Assembly (NCBI GenBank): GCA_022264855.1
Contig: JABYQU010000004.1
Location: 248,001 to 312,000, forward strand
Origin: Lenzites betulinus
Taxonomy: Eukaryota > Basidiomycota > Agaricomycetes > Polyporales > Polyporaceae
Reading direction: 5' to 3'
Length of the DNA stretch: 64,000 nucleotides
The notes beneath the pieces are model-generated. The model searched no databases. It saw only the letters and a list, made by a program, of their open reading frames with translations, and had not been told where the DNA came from. The position numbers and the translations under genes were made by a program. Within the stretch, counting starts at the first letter, position 1; the number at the start of each line of letters is the position of its first letter. Below are positions 11,401 through 24,340 of the stretch, piece after piece.

Positions 11401-14400
11401 GCGGTGCATGATGTGCACTCGCGACCCGCCCGCCGTTTATGTACGGTGTGCCGCGCACTAACGCTCCGTCGAACTCATATCATATCACAGGCTAGAAGCC
11501 GCGGCGGTCTGAAATAGACATGGACTTGAGGCGGGCAGCTCGCGAGCCTCGAGTCTCACAAGGCTCGAAGCTGTCTAAGCAGCGAGCACCGGTTCGTCGT
11601 CCCCCTCTGCCCTCGACTCTCGAGCTCGCTTTGCCGGTACCAGAATCGTGCGTCTGCGATACCGCGCTGACAAAAGCGCGAGCGCGAACCTCATCCAGAA
11701 GAACTCGCGTATAGGCTTTCTGATCCTCGCGGCGCACGCGCGGTGCGAAGCACGCCCGCCCGCCTCAGTGCCAGGCTTCTGTATAGCACCCTTCTGTATA
11801 GCATGCACCATTCGAATTCTGTTCTGCCTGGCCAGCCCTGAGCCAGCCAGTCAGCCGCTTCCTCCGGGTTAGGACACCGGGGTGCCGAAGGCGGCTGCCT
11901 CGACCTTCTATCCGTGCCTCCTCCGTCAGCCTCCTTCCTATTCCTCGCCAACAGGAACGAAGAGCGCCGCCTCCCCCGGCTCGCGTTCTGGTGCGGCCGT
12001 TACGACACGGCAGCACGCCGCTGGGTGTCCGTCTCGGCACCCGTCTGCAGGTACGCACGTAATGACAAGCGAACGTAACGCACCTTGGGCACATGATGCC
12101 AGTGATATCAATGCGCGTTATGCCATGATTCATCCAGCGGCCCCGTAGCGTATACGGAGATCCTCGGCACCATCATCGACGTCGCGCGAGCTTGTTATGC
12201 TCCTTCCAGACGGTGCTAAGAATAGCACTACCTGCGATGCGTATACGTACGTGTGTGGGCACCATAGGGCGTTGTGGACGAGTAGCCTCAGCTTATGATG
12301 CAATTATTACAGGTGTCGGCCAGGGCGTGGGGCATGGCGGCCATAGGTTTTAGGGCTATCTGCATCCTGGAGCGTCCGGACGTCCACTGGAGTCAAATGC
12401 GGAGGTATAGGCCGTGACGGACCTGACTCACCGTTCGTACACGGGCAAACCTAGGTAAGTGGGTCCGGCGAGCCAACGCCGCCGCGTACGTTAGAGCCGC
12501 TCCACAGTGATCCTTGGGTGTCCACTACGCGTAGTTGTCGTACTCTGTATACGTCCAGGCACGCGCGGACGTCAGGACTCAGGATCCGCTGAGGTGTTTG
12601 GTACCGCTATCGCGCCCCACCGGCGGTGGCTAGTACATAATGAGCGGGACAGCGCGGATGCAAACGGAAGCACGCGCGTACGAGGACGACGCCATCGCGA
12701 GCGTACAGGCGGTCGAGGCACCCGCCTGTGGCTAACGGGCTCGATCGGGCATGGGCTGACATGGGAGGCACCGGTTGCTTGCGCTCGAGCCTGGAGTCGG
12801 TGTTCTCGGTGGGGGGCTGCAGCAGTGCGGATGTCGGCGTTCTGGGACACAGTGTACTGCAATGTCGCAAAGCTGTGAGCAGCAGCGCGAAGATCCCGAG
12901 GATCTGCGAGCGCACGTATGCACCGACCTATGAACGTGAACATCTGTGCTTCCCATACTTACATACAACGACACACACGACGCGGCGCCATGCACGGTGA
13001 CGATGCTCAAATTCGCCGCAGGCCCAACGCGAGTGCCTGAGCGCATCGTGCAGCAGCACAGCACAGCGCGGGCGCCACAACATCGATACGACGGCGTCGC
13101 ACTCGGGGAAACAGCAGGAAACAGGCCGCCGCGCTGCCGCAGATCAGCGCTGCAGCCCTCTCCATTCTCTGACCCCGGCCGGTTACGTAGCAGCGCCGCG
13201 CGTATATTGCGCAATACTCCCGTGTCGGGCGCAGGCCTTCTCCCTTCTCTGAGTCTCAGCATCAGCGAGGTGGCCACTCGAAGCCGCCACTGCGCATGCG
13301 GCCGGCTTCTGCGTGAAGCTTGCTTGAAGTCGCAGGTCGTAGACCATCCCGAGAAGTCGAACTCACGCCGCTCGCTGTTTGGAGCGTGTTTCATTCGTAC
13401 GCGTTTCACCTGCGCCGAGTGCAGTCAGCATCCGGATCCAGATGGGTCCCAGAATATACTGCGGCTGACGGCGGCGAACTGAATTCGGAAATGTTGCCCT
13501 GCGCTGGCTGGTTCATGATGAGGTTCAGAATCCGAAGCCAGCCAAGCTGCGCACCCGCCGCCGAGGTGTCAGCCCATTGCGCCACCGTTGGACGCGCACT
13601 GTTCAGCCAGCCCGGCCGGCGACTGGCAGCCCGAAACGGAGGTGCCGGGGCACTCGCTCGTTCCTGGGCCCTCCGGCCGGCGCCTCCCTGCTGGGCTTCG
13701 GGTCCGATCGCGATCGTACGCGTCGCGTCATTAACGCCACCTGCCAAGGCACCCGGCGCTCGCGGTCCGACCCGGCCGCCCCGACCTGCTCGGACCAGAG
13801 CGCCGCGAACGAGATGCGAGCATGCCGGGACACGCATGCTGTTTGCGCACTGGCCTCAACGTTGTGCGACAGCGCTACAAGGTCGTGGGCGGCGCGGGAG
13901 GTGTTTGGCAGTATGGGTAGTGGCGGCGCACGTGAAACAGGCAAGGAAGGTGGCGACCTCGAGGCTACTGGACGAGCAGGGGGATCCGCGGTGTGGGGTA
14001 GCCTCGACGTAAGTGCTAGACCGGGGGAGAACTTCGGGATTCATTTCGGGCTGGGGCGTCCAATGGGGGCGGGGGGAGAAGGGACGGCGAGCCAAGGAAC
14101 CTGCAGCGTAAAAGGTAACTCACTGAATGAGGCACGCATGCATTCAATTTCGCGGGCTGCCAAGTGCTTGAACGGTGATTATGATCGACCGGCGTGCTGG
14201 GCGAAGAAGCTCCAGGAGTAAGTCATTTGGAGGGCACTGGTGAGCATAGAACACGAGCACGTAAAACGAGCTTATGTTCATGAACGCACGTTCGCTCGCA
14301 ATGCGTCGAGTATAGTTATCGTACATCCACTCTAAAACTCCGATGACAAGACGCACCCAAGACGCACCAAGCACAGGCCGAGTGTCGCGTGAACTATGCA

Positions 14401-14409
14401 GCGAGAACC
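8414..14409. other. About 6 kb without a supportable gene
   Basis: From 8414 to about 9690 the + strand is C-rich and stays open in one frame for 408 codons (8447-9673). That product is low-complexity Pro/Ala/Arg/Ser with no recognisable domain and with overlapping open frames on the other strand, so I do not call it a gene. From 9690 to 14409 only short frames occur, no product is recognisable, and stops interrupt all frames. Small local repeats are visible, such as a repeated TTCTGTATAGCA near 11780. I found no terminal repeats, reverse transcriptase or transposase motif. It may be decayed repeat DNA or simply a large intergenic space. Confidence 0.45.
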
Positions 14410-17344
14410 TCAACCCTGGTCGTCCGCGTCCCTCTTCCTCTTCATCTCTCTTGACACCTTGTGCTGCGCCGACTCGTGCCGAGCAAGCTCGGGAGGAACC
14501 TTCGACACCGGGCTCTTGGAAATCTCTGAATGGTGCATCGGAAGCAATGTCAATTAGATCATCAACGCCCGAATACGCGATACTGTAAAGAGACGTACCT
14601 TGTTTGAGATCGTACCTGCTCGGTCGAGAAGAATGTCATTAGCGTATGTTCGAGAAGGTGGACGAACATGATATTGATATGGGGGCGGGTGTCGGTCGCA
14701 CGACCATATGGGCATCGTACTAGTGCACCCGCCCTGGTGATAGATGAATACTAGAAGGAATAGCACGTACATGACTTCGTCGTCGTCGTTTGAGAGGAAC
14801 GTAATCGCAGTTCCCTGCTTTCCTGCACGACCGGTACGACCGATACGATGGACATATGCCTCGATGGTGTTGGCCATCTGGTAGTTCACGACCAAGCCGA
14901 CATCCTGCACGTCGATACCACGACCTGCAAGATCGGTGGCGACGAGGATGTCCGAGTCGCCCGTGCGCAGGGATTGTAGTGCGGCTTCTCGCTGTTCCTG
15001 CGTCTTGCCCGAGTGCAGGGTCGCGGCGCTCCACTACCAACCACTCCTCAGCAATTTGACACAAACTACATTATGCATGAATGCACTCACGCCTGCACGA
15101 TGAAGATCCTTCGCCACCATGTCCGCCATCTTCTTCTGGTTGACGAACACGATAATGGGGGACGGGTACTGGTTGCTGTTGAGGATCTCCACCAGACGGT
15201 GCCTGCATCGCAACTGTCAATACCACGCCCGCGCATGCATACGCAAACTACGCACTTCTTCTTTTCGTCTCCACTGACGAACTCGACCTTCTGCTCAACA
15301 GTGTCCACAGCCCGACCCGCCTCACCGATAGTGATAATAGCCGGTTTCTTGAGGTACTTCTTCGCGAGGCGCTCCACCGGCGGGGGCATCGTCGCGGAGA
15401 ACAGCGTCGTGACGCGCGTGCGGCCCTTCCTGATCAGCGTCTCGCCGTCGACGTCCATCTGCATGCCCTTGTCCTCGCCCTCCATCGTGTCCAGGGGGAG
15501 CTTGTCGAGGATGAAGGTCAGGTCCACCTCGAACCCGAGGTTGACCATTCGGTCGGCCTCGTCCATGACGATGTAGCGGCACTGCGAGAGCACGATGACG
15601 TGCCGCTCGATGACATCTTTCAGACGACCGGGCGTTGCGATGATGATTTCGGCACCGGATCGCAGGTTGAACTGTTGTTCTTCTACTGAGCGCTGTAGGG
15701 TAGAGGCGTGAGTATGGAAATAGACTTAGGAAACCCGCTGAAGGCACTTACACCTCCGACGATGGAAACACAGGTGAAGCCTAGTGGACCTGCGAACTTC
15801 TTGGTTTCCGACTCGATCTGTTGTGCCAATTCACGTGTGGGCGCCATGATGAGCGCATATGGGCCGAGATGTCTGTTGTCGTCGGTGAACAGCGGCAGCT
15901 TCGAGATGAATGCCAACATCGGGATGACGAAGGCAGCCGTCTTACCGGAACCTGGAAGCGACGTTTGAGTAAACAGTTGTACGACAAAGTTGAGATGACT
16001 CACCAGTTTCTGCGATACCAATAATATCTCGGTTTTGAAGACCAATTGGAATGGCCTGCCGCTGGATAGGCGATGGCTCTTTGTATCCAATCTGGTCCAC
16101 GATGTCGAGAATCTGGGGCGGGATGATAGACTCTCTCCATGAACGAAGAGGGTGAGGAATCTGACCACCTATTGCCATGCATAAGTGTGCAACTCACCAA
16201 AGCAAAATGACAACACATACCTCTCGCAGCGATGCTGAAGTCCTCGCGGAAGATACGCCAGTCGCGCTCCTTCATCTCGTCCAGCGACTTCTCCGACCAA
16301 TGCCGCTCATCAATGCCAGTCTTCGCCGCGCGCCGCCTCTCGAGCGGGTCCGCAAGGACCATCCCGTCTCCACCTTTACGTCCGGGCACAATAGCACCTC
16401 CGCCGTCGTCCATCCCAGCAATATGTCCGCGTCCGAACATGACCCCGCCGCCTTGGCGTTGGCTCCCAATGGCCCCCGGGGTCTCGGCGTTGTATGTGTC
16501 GTCTTGTGCGTCCCAGTCGAAGACGAACTTGCGGTCGTTCATCTTGCGTATCCTGCGCTTCTTTTTGTCCACACCGAGGTACCGCGAGCGAATCGCCGTG
16601 AGGTCGTCCTCGTTCATCGGGGGCGCATATGTCTCGCCGTCTTCAATAATGGTAGAGCTTTGGACCCCTGCATTGGATGCGCTTGCAGGAACAGGAGGCG
16701 GGGGCATGGAAGAGGAGGGGTGTGTGGATGAGGCGGCCGGTCCATAGGGCAGACCTTTTCCTCGGTCTGCGCGGGGTCCTGTCGGGACACCTTGGTAGTT
16801 GGATCCTCCGCCTCCTCCACCACCACCGCCCCCGCCCCGATTGTCATCATGTTGCCTTCGGTCGCGGTCGCGGTCATTGCCGCGTCGGTCTCCTCCGCCA
16901 CGCCTGCTATAACGGTCTCTATCCCGGTCCCTGTTATCCCTACCGTACCGGTCATCATCTGCAGGCAGAGCGATGAGTCAAAAATGAATGGAAAGACAAT
17001 CAAGAGACATACTGCGACCGCCTCCGTCGTGGCCATACCGCGAGGAACGCTCGCGCTCCCTGTCCCGTTGCCGGATCTCCTCCGCCTCACGCTCAAGGGC
17101 CTCCCGGTCCTGCTTAGCGTGGTCCTCCTTCGCCTTCTGCTCCTTGATCTCCTGCGCGCGTTTCTGTATAGCTATTTGCGCGCGCTGCTCCTTGGTGAGG
17201 AACCTGGGCTGCAGTGCGGGGTGCATTCAGCTAAACTGTAACAAGCCTTCAAAGTAACGCACGTACCTTCGCAGCCGCCTCTTTCTCCTCCTTCTGCTTC
17301 TGCAGCAGAGACTCAATGGAAAGCGGCTCCGTTCTTGCAGCCAT
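14410..17344 (-). CDS. PRP28: DEAD-box pre-mRNA splicing helicase Prp28
   Basis: Prp28 (human DDX23) is the ATPase that swaps U1 for U6 snRNA at the 5' splice site during spliceosome activation. The N-terminus is charged and Arg/Asp-rich ([21 protein letters not shown], then a Gly run), followed by [20 protein letters not shown], typical of Prp28 orthologues. Helicase motifs in order are Q motif [14 protein letters not shown], Walker A AETGSGKT (split by an intron), [31 protein letters not shown] and [11 protein letters not shown]. At least seven introns were read, including a late short exon MYDLKQ before the C-terminal exon, which ends [10 protein letters not shown]. Start and stop are well supported. 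It is divergent from the EF-hand-like gene, with under 300 bases between the two start codons. Confidence 0.96.
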
Positions 17345-17620
17345 TTCGACGATATTCAGCCCTCAGTCTTGGACGTACACGGCGGTAGCAGCCTGAGCGA
17401 GCCTGGCAGCTAGAACGCGCGACCACAACGCAAGCGCGCCTGCACTCCAGCCACGTGCCACACTGATCGCCACCCATTTCCGGAAAACCGACGTCCCGTT
17501 TATCCAAGCCCGCCCACTTTCGCCACTCGAGTCTCGCGAGTCTCAAGCCATCCCGGCTGGTCTGCATCGTCCCCGACACACCCAGCGCGCCACCGCACCC
17601 ACACGCTCCCCAGGGGCCCT
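17345..17620. promoter_or_regulatory. Shared divergent promoter, prp28 / EF-hand-like gene
   Basis: The start codons of prp28 (17344, -) and the EF-hand-like gene (17621, +) are about 275 bases apart and point away from each other, so both promoters must lie or overlap here. No TATA box is evident. This is inferred from gene arrangement only. Confidence 0.5.
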
Positions 17621-18378
17621 ATGCCGAAAATGCACCGCGATATCGAGGAGCTCCGCACGCAGTCCCCGCGCCCCGAGACGCCTGAGCCGGACTCGCGGCA
17701 GGGCAGGCGCAACCCGCGCGAGGCGGGCGTGCAGCTGCTCGACGACGACGGCGCTGTCTCCATGCAGGTGCGCATTTGACTGGTCATCCCACCACCTTGT
17801 TTCCTTTCTTCCACACGGGAAATCTAAGAGTGTGCGAGCAAATGGCTGACGGCGGCGTGTGGTGCAGCTAGAATCCTGTCTGAAGCACGTCTTCGCAAAG
17901 TACTGCACGCCACGACCGGCGACGGCGGCGCAGAAGCGGGGCGAGCTGCTCGAGCCGCCTGAGGGCGCGTTCTTCAGCGCGGAGGGCCTGGACGCGTGGG
18001 CGCGGGACACGAACGGCGCGCCGTTCGATGCGGACACGAAGGAGGAGATCCTCGAGTTTATGGACGTGACCGAGGACGGAGGCCTGACGTGAGTTAGCCG
18101 AGTTATAATGGTGCACATATGTGTGTGGTTGGGGGCCTGACTATGGGATGCAGGTTTAAAGGCTTTTTGCAAGTCTACCAGCTGCAGACGGAGAACGACG
18201 AGGAAGAGACCTGGCGGGATCTTGTACGTAGTTCCGTTTAGTCCTTCTCAGTGCTGGTTTAACATTGTCGTAATCTTGGATGCAGGCTGCGCATGGGTTC
18301 GACCGAACACTGCGGCTCGTGGCTGCGAGACGGGAGGACTCGGATGTGGATCCCCGGCTTACCTCCCAATCGGCGTAA
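17621..18378 (+). CDS. Small EF-hand-like conserved hypothetical protein
   Basis: Four exons: 17621-17767, 17868-18088, about 18153-18223 and 18286-18378. Each intron has GT..AG ends. The product begins MPKMHRDIEELRTQSPRPE, a disordered polar segment, followed by a folded part. That part holds FMDVTEDGGLTFKGFLQVYQ, which matches an EF-hand loop (Asp at position 1, Thr 3, Asp 5, Gly 6) and its exiting helix. An acidic stretch TENDEEETWRDL and a short tail follow. Calcium binding is possible but the loop lacks the usual Glu at position 12. I do not recognise a named orthologue. Coordinates of exon 3 may be off by one base. Confidence 0.6.
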
Positions 18379-18759
18379 GTCACTCAGTGTGCTGAGGCTT
18401 GATCAGGTGGAGGTGTTGCTCACAGATGCCCTCATGCCAAGCAGGTCATAATCATAGCGTCAAACTCGAAGCCTGAAAATATCGTACACCATGTTATCAA
18501 CAACGTAATCCAACATGTACCTCCACACATTCGACGGGGAACGTCGAAGAACCGCGGTTACATCCCACGCCAGCACCTCCCCGCATATTGGACGTACAGC
18601 TGCGACGACCGCGGAGCAAGCTGATGCTACAACAGAGAACACTCGATTCATTCACGAACGACACCACGAGATTTACGACGTTCATGTTACCCCCAGACAT
18701 GTACCGCAGCACGAGTCCTGCAGTTATATATGTATACCTTGCATCGTCCGCCTACCCTG
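18379..18759. other. Short intergenic gap between convergent genes
   Basis: This joins the 3' ends of the EF-hand-like gene and the methyltransferase gene. The small frames here are not convincing. Nothing else was seen. Confidence 0.5.
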
Positions 18760-19712
18760 TCACGAGCGGAGGGAGAGCTTCCAGATTTCGACACCCTCCC
18801 AATCGCCCTTCTCCCAGTGAGCTCCGGCCTTCTCGATGGCCTTGGCGAGCTTCTTATGGGGAATGCGCTCTACCTTGAAGTTCCAAGGATCCTTCGCCTG
18901 AGATAGAGCATAGTCGGTAAGGGCAGGGTCCCTGCGTTCGAGACAGAGATAGACGGGGGGAGTACGGAGCTCGGACGCGGACACATGGCAAAGAGCGTGC
19001 AAGGCGCGCAGGAGCGGTGTGACCAGGTCTGCTGAGTAGATGGTATCGGAAGTGAGGATGAGGTCGAACGGAGGCCCGAGGAGAGGGCCGGGCTGGCCTG
19101 CAGGGTGCGGCTTCTCGACCTGTGCGGAGGCGATAGTCTGTGCGTCGTCCCACACCCAGTGGTCAGGCGGGACGGTCCAGTCGAGGACGCGCACTTGCAC
19201 GTTTCCAGCGTCCGGTGGAAGCTGGGCAAGGTTGCGGGCAATGTTGGAGGCAAGGACGGACGATACGACGTCATTGAGATCCGTTGCTATCACGTCCCAT
19301 CCCATAGAGGCGAGCGCGAGACTAGAGCGGGGACAAAGAGGGAGAACAAAAGCAAAGACAAGGCGGCACCGGACGGAGGCGGTAAGAGAGACACTGCGGA
19401 CAAGTACGCCGAGGGTGGTACGCACGCGGAGAGGCCGATGCCGCTTCCCAGCTCAATCGCTCGGGGACGGAGCTGTGCGGGCGGTGGCCTGTGCTTGAGA
19501 CTCAGGCTATCGGAGAAGAAGAGGGAGAGACACTGCGCGCCGAGCCAGAGCGCGCTGCCGTTTGTGTGGCCGTCGTCGAGCTGGGCGAGGTGGAAGAGGT
19601 GGGCGCGGAAGGGGCAGGCCAGGACGGGGACATGCTTTGTCTCGTGCGCGGGACGCAGGGGCGGCATCATGGGCGAGGGAGGAGGAGAGGACGGGATAGA
19701 CGCGTGCGCCAC
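18760..19712 (-). CDS. METTL21/EFM6-like protein lysine methyltransferase
   Basis: Class I SAM-dependent methyltransferase of the family 16 type that methylates lysines on translation factors and chaperones. The start at 19712 gives MAHASIPSS. Motif I is ELGSGIGLSALAL, made by joining two exons across an intron of about 125 bases whose donor is GTGCGT; the acidic post-I residue follows in GWDVIATDL. The family-specific segment is DLILTSDTIYSADLV, where the usual motif is Asp/Glu-x-x-Tyr. The C-terminus reads GVEIWKLSLRS. Resemblance is closest to yeast Efm6, which modifies eEF1A, but the substrate here is inferred. It is divergent from the RhoGEF gene. Confidence 0.8.
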
Positions 19713-19902
19713 GAGGCGAAGGGCCGGACGGGCGCCTTTGCGGAGAGTGTTGCTGTTGCGCTTGCGGACTTGTCGCTGCGATTCGCTTCGCCCTCCCTCT
19801 TCTCTCCTCCGCCCGCCGTCGCCGTCCCTGCGCGAGCTGCGTCCCCCGTCCCCCTCTCGCCACGCTGGCGCTGCTGTCCCCTCTGCCGCCTAGTCTCCGA
19901 TC
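19713..19902. promoter_or_regulatory. Shared divergent promoter, methyltransferase / RhoGEF
   Basis: The two start codons are only 190 bases apart and point away from each other. The interval is pyrimidine-rich on the + strand just before the RhoGEF start, a common fungal promoter feature. No TATA box was seen. Confidence 0.5.
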
Positions 19903-22900
19903 ATGAAGGCGTTTCTCAATAGGCTCAACCGCGGCCTCGCCGGCGGCAAAGAGAAAGAGAGAGACAAGGAACCGCCTGCTCAGAAGGAAAAGATACCCCA
20001 GCTCCCTCCCCTGCCCGACTGGCCACCCTCGCGTGTGACCTCAACCCCGAACTCTGTAAATTCCTTCAAGCCCCTCCCAGAGATCAACGCGCGCCCCTTG
20101 CCTCCAATCGAGGAGCCCTCGTCGTCATCCACAGACTCGTCCGTAACCACCACCCCAATCGCCTCTAATCCCCCTCTGCCTGCGACGGACGCGAAGGAAA
20201 ACGTCCCCGTCGCTGATCCTGCCCCAATACCACAGACCACGCGCTCCGAGCCCGACTCCACAGGGCGTAGCTCGCGCAAGAACGCGAACGGGTCAGGTCA
20301 CAACGCAGACGCGCAGAAGAAAGTTGCCTTTATATCCCCCCCGCCCACACCTGGTCCTGCCCAAGATCGCGGCCTTCCTGCCGCGGAGACACCTACACCG
20401 CCTAACGTAGCTGTAAAGTCTACCGTATCGCGTTTCCACGCCGCTCATGGCAAGGAGACGCGTGGATCCACATCTACAGCAGCTTCCTCGCGCACAGATG
20501 TGTCCTCCACCCTCAAGTCGAACAAGGCGGCTTCCACGCGGACTGCAACATCCCCGTTCCCAGGTAAGAGCTACGGTGGTGAGACCGCCTCTCTCCACCA
20601 GTCGTTACGCTCTGGCACACCATATTCCTCGATGAGCAACACCGGTAGCCGTATTCTTGCTGCGCAGTCGTGGAGCGAAGGCGCGGAGGAGGATCTCGTC
20701 TCCAATCTCGGCCAACGCGAGCGCACACGACAAGAGGTCCTGTGGGAAATTGTGGCTAGTGAAGAACGGTTCGTGGCCATCGATTGCTCCAGGGCCGTGG
20801 TTGACGTACTAAACGGCCTGCAGATATGTGAACGAGCTGCTGAAGATGAAGGAGACCTTCATTGAACCGCTTCTGCATCCTTTTGTTGCAACCTCTCCGA
20901 TATCTTCCCCGACACCCTTAGACTTTGACGACTTTTCGCGCGCCGATACCCCCCGAGAATCCCTCGATTACCTCCCCATTGCCGCCCGTTTCCTAGCATC
21001 GCCTACTGGTGAGCGCTCAGAATCGCCCCAGCCGAACGCACCACCTCGAAAAGAAGATAACCATCCTAATATCGACGGCGAGTCTATGGACTCCGCGGAG
21101 GAGGACGAAGCGGACGACAGGATGGGTGCGACCTACCAGTCCTCGCGCCAGAAAACCGTTGCCATGTCCCTTGCTGCAAAGCACAATCACCCACGGTCGC
21201 CGTACGGCACGTCTGCCGCTCGGTCGGGGCCAAGCAAGTTTGGGATTTCCGTGCCTTTCCCCTCCCGGTCGCACCAGTCACTTCCGCCACCCCCGCGGGC
21301 GAACGGGCTGACGTCGTCCACACAGTCGCTCGGCCGCCAGTCGTTCATTGCTGACGCGCAGCGGGAGCGCGACCACGCGCCTTCGACACGGACTACAGGC
21401 ACCAGCACGACCCGGGTGCTGCGCAAGTTCAAGAAGAGCAACCCGGGTACTGACGCCATGGTACACGGTGCAGTGCCCCCGGCGCAGCTGCCCGAGGATC
21501 TCCGAAAATGCTTGGAGGTCATCGAGGAGGGTATCCTGGACGGCCACATCCGTCTCAGCGAGGGTCTTCGGAAGCGGTACGAGGAGCAATACCCCCTGGT
21601 TAGGTCACTTGCGGATGTGTTCGTATCCAATGTGAGTCCTGCAGACAGGTAAGTTGTACGCTTTCACAAACTAATGTACTGCAGGCGCACATCCTGCACG
21701 GGTACGCGACGTATGTTTTGCACCTAGAGCGCGCACTAGAGCAGGTCGATAACGCGCTTTCGGATTCGAGAGCTAGTAAGAAGCCCAAGAAGCAGGACGC
21801 GGACCAGTGGATGAAGATCTGCCAGTACCTTCAAAAACTGGAGATCAACGCATCAGAGAAGGGGGAAACGGGACTCGCGATCTCGCTTTCAAAGCCATTC
21901 CAGCGGCTGCTCAAGTACCCGCTGCTCTTCCAGAACCTGCTCTATCACACGGACCCGAGCACGTTCGAGTACGAGAGTACGCTTCAGATGGTTGCGGAGG
22001 TGGAGACGATCGTCCGGAGCATTGAGGACGAGAAGATCCAGAAGGAGGAGCGCGACAAGACCCGCGACGTATTTGCGCGCATAGAGGGTCTTGACAAGGT
22101 CAAGCAGCTCATGGTCCCGAAGCCATCACGCGTACTCGTGGAGGAGCGGCCATTGACTGGGGTGAATCCGCTAACGGATCCCACCTCAAGCGCGTACAAA
22201 CCGTCCACGTCGCCGCCACCAACATCGGGGAACCCGAAGAACGTGAAGGGCAAGACGTCGTTCAAGCGGCTAAGTGACGTGCTGCAGTCGAACAACAATG
22301 GCATCGGGGGGAAGAAGGATCTGTGGCTGGTCGTGTTTAACGACGTCGTCCTACGGTGTCAGAGGACAGGCACGACGTCGCTGCCATTGGTATCTGCGAC
22401 CAACTCGCGAACGAACTCGCTTCCCGAGCTGCAGGGGAAAGCGAAGTACGCGACCACGGGCCGGAGAAGCTCCCACACGAAGCCACGGAACATGTACAAG
22501 TTTATCAAGGTCGGTGCGAGTGCGGCTTCGTAGTGGGATTAGAATCTAATACCCCGTGCTTTTACTCCAACAGATCGAGACATGGGCCATCGGCGACGTC
22601 GTGCAGCCTCGGGAAGGCGTGGTCTCCATGGAAGAGTAAGTGTCTTCGCCCCCTTCCCGCCGCAGCTATCTCCTGACGCAGTGTTCGTGTGTGTTCAGCG
22701 TCGTGCGCTCGCGGCAGCAGGTGCACTCCGGCGTCCAACCGCGCCTCGTGCCCATGCCCGACGATGACGAAGAGGGCGCCGAGTCCGACGACTCGGACCG
22801 CAAGAGCAAAATGAGCTTCTCGTACTGGGGCGCGGACAAGGTCACTCTCCAGAAGCCCGTGGTTGTCAAGCCCAAGGCACCCCCTTCGAACGGCGCCCGC

Positions 22901-23335
22901 CGCCAGCCCCAAGGCGCAAGCGCCACCACCGCCTACGCGCGCGAATCGTCCGCGAACGCCAAGTTTGGCACGCGCCTCGTGTCAACCGAGGTGACGAACG
23001 CACCGCGCCCTGCGAGCCGCAGGACGCAGGCGACTCCCACAAACCGTAAAGTCACCCCGCATTCGGACGAGGGCCACTCCATGAAGGTGACGATCACGCG
23101 GGAGCACCGGCCAGGATGGGATAGCAGCACCCGCGCGCCCGCTGCAGCGGTGCCCAAAGGCTCTGCGCCGCGCACGCGCAACACCTCCCAGACCAGCGCA
23201 GCCGCGCGCGTCACCACGACACCCGCCACCACGAGTAAGACGCTAGGGTCGCCCGCGCCCTCGGAGGACTCGGGCGTCGGCTTCGTCCGCAACATGGTCA
23301 TCCAGGACCCGTCTCTGAACCGCCTGATCCCATAG
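19903..23335 (+). CDS. Rho guanine-nucleotide exchange factor with interrupted DH domain
   Basis: DH-domain proteins load GTP onto Rho/Cdc42 GTPases that steer polarity and cell-wall synthesis. The protein opens with about 270 residues of Ser/Thr/Pro-rich disorder. DH conserved region 1 is RQEVLWEIVASEER joined to YVNELLKMKETFIEPLL across an intron at 20769-20823 (donor GTTCGT). A Ser/Pro/Arg-rich segment of about 200 residues follows. The domain resumes at RYEEQYPLVRSLADVFVSNA, HILHGYATYVLHLERA and SLSKPFQRLLKYPLLFQNLL, the last being the classic CR3. A PH-like section, KKDLWLVVFNDVVL to NMYKFIKIETWAI, comes next, then a basic disordered tail ending at 23335. Further introns lie near 21632-21684, 22514-22573 and 22637-22698. 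The target GTPase is not evident. Confidence 0.9.
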
Positions 23336-24340
23336 ACAGTCTGCACGCTCCCATGCTCGTCCTGTCCGCGCCCGTCTCCGCCTCCACCGCCGCGCGCGCC
23401 CGCTCCACCATCTCATCTCTTTGTTCATGCATTTTACGTTTGTTCACGCTTCTTCTACGGGGATACTTTACGACCAACTCTGTTCCATCTCTATATGACC
23501 GAATCATCATCATCCCGCATGCGCACCACAGGCCCCGTTTCTACCGGTTTCCATCGCGCTGATATGCTGCTCCCGCTGCTGCTGTTTTTCCACGCCGTCC
23601 CCTGTTCTTTTCTCCCACCCTCGCTCGCGCTCACTCCCACAGCCTCCCCCGCGCACCCTGCCCGGAGTCCCCCTTCTGCCCCGCCTGTCCATTGTCACCG
23701 AGTACCCATAGCTGATGATACCGTATCACTCCTTATTTTCTTTATTCATGCATGCGTTCCCGGCCGCTAATTATCACTGCACGCGCTCACACACTCGCTC
23801 ATCCGTTGTGCTGTCCATTTATCACCATTTTCACCGTCGTCGTCTCGTCATCACCGTCCCGCCGCCCGCCGCTCGCTCACGTCACAGCCATCCCCTCCTT
23901 ACGCAGCCCCTGCCAACCCCCGTACGTAACATTTGGCTTGTTCTTCCTCTTCTTCTCTTGTCCGCTCCCCCCTCCCCTTCCACCTAAAGCTGTGGCCCAA
24001 GCGTAATCTTGGAGAGGCGCGGTGCGACACACGACGCTGCCCCGTGGCTCCGGCCCCCCGTCCGAACTCCCGCTCGGGTACTGGCCATACTGGCACCATG
24101 TAGCCCTGCGTAGCTGTGATCCTCTGATATATGGCATCAAAGATTCAAACCCATCACGAACGGGACACCGTATCGTGCACGCCCGGTTTTCCTCTGCCTG
24201 CCTGCCTCCTCCACTAGGTATTTGAATCACCTAGGCACGGATGTGGATTCAACATGCATCAATGGTACAACTTCGCGCTCTCTTGGATCTTCTACTGTAC
24301 TAGTACTGTGCGTGTGCTCGTCTCGACCCCCGTCGACCCT
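23336..24340. other. Intergenic between convergent genes
   Basis: This is strongly pyrimidine-rich on the + strand (about 23340-23990). It holds the 3' flanks of the RhoGEF (+) and asparagine synthetase (-) genes. Short frames only; no recognisable RNA gene. Confidence 0.5.

Noticed and set aside
13320..14012. 230-codon + frame and 143-codon - frame in the gene desert
   Set aside because: Overlapping open frames on both strands without any recognisable motif; more likely chance openness.
24140..24175. Possible tRNA T-arm (GTTTGAATC on the minus strand)
   Set aside because: The bases on either side cannot pair into a T-stem and no acceptor or anticodon arms are found at proper spacing.
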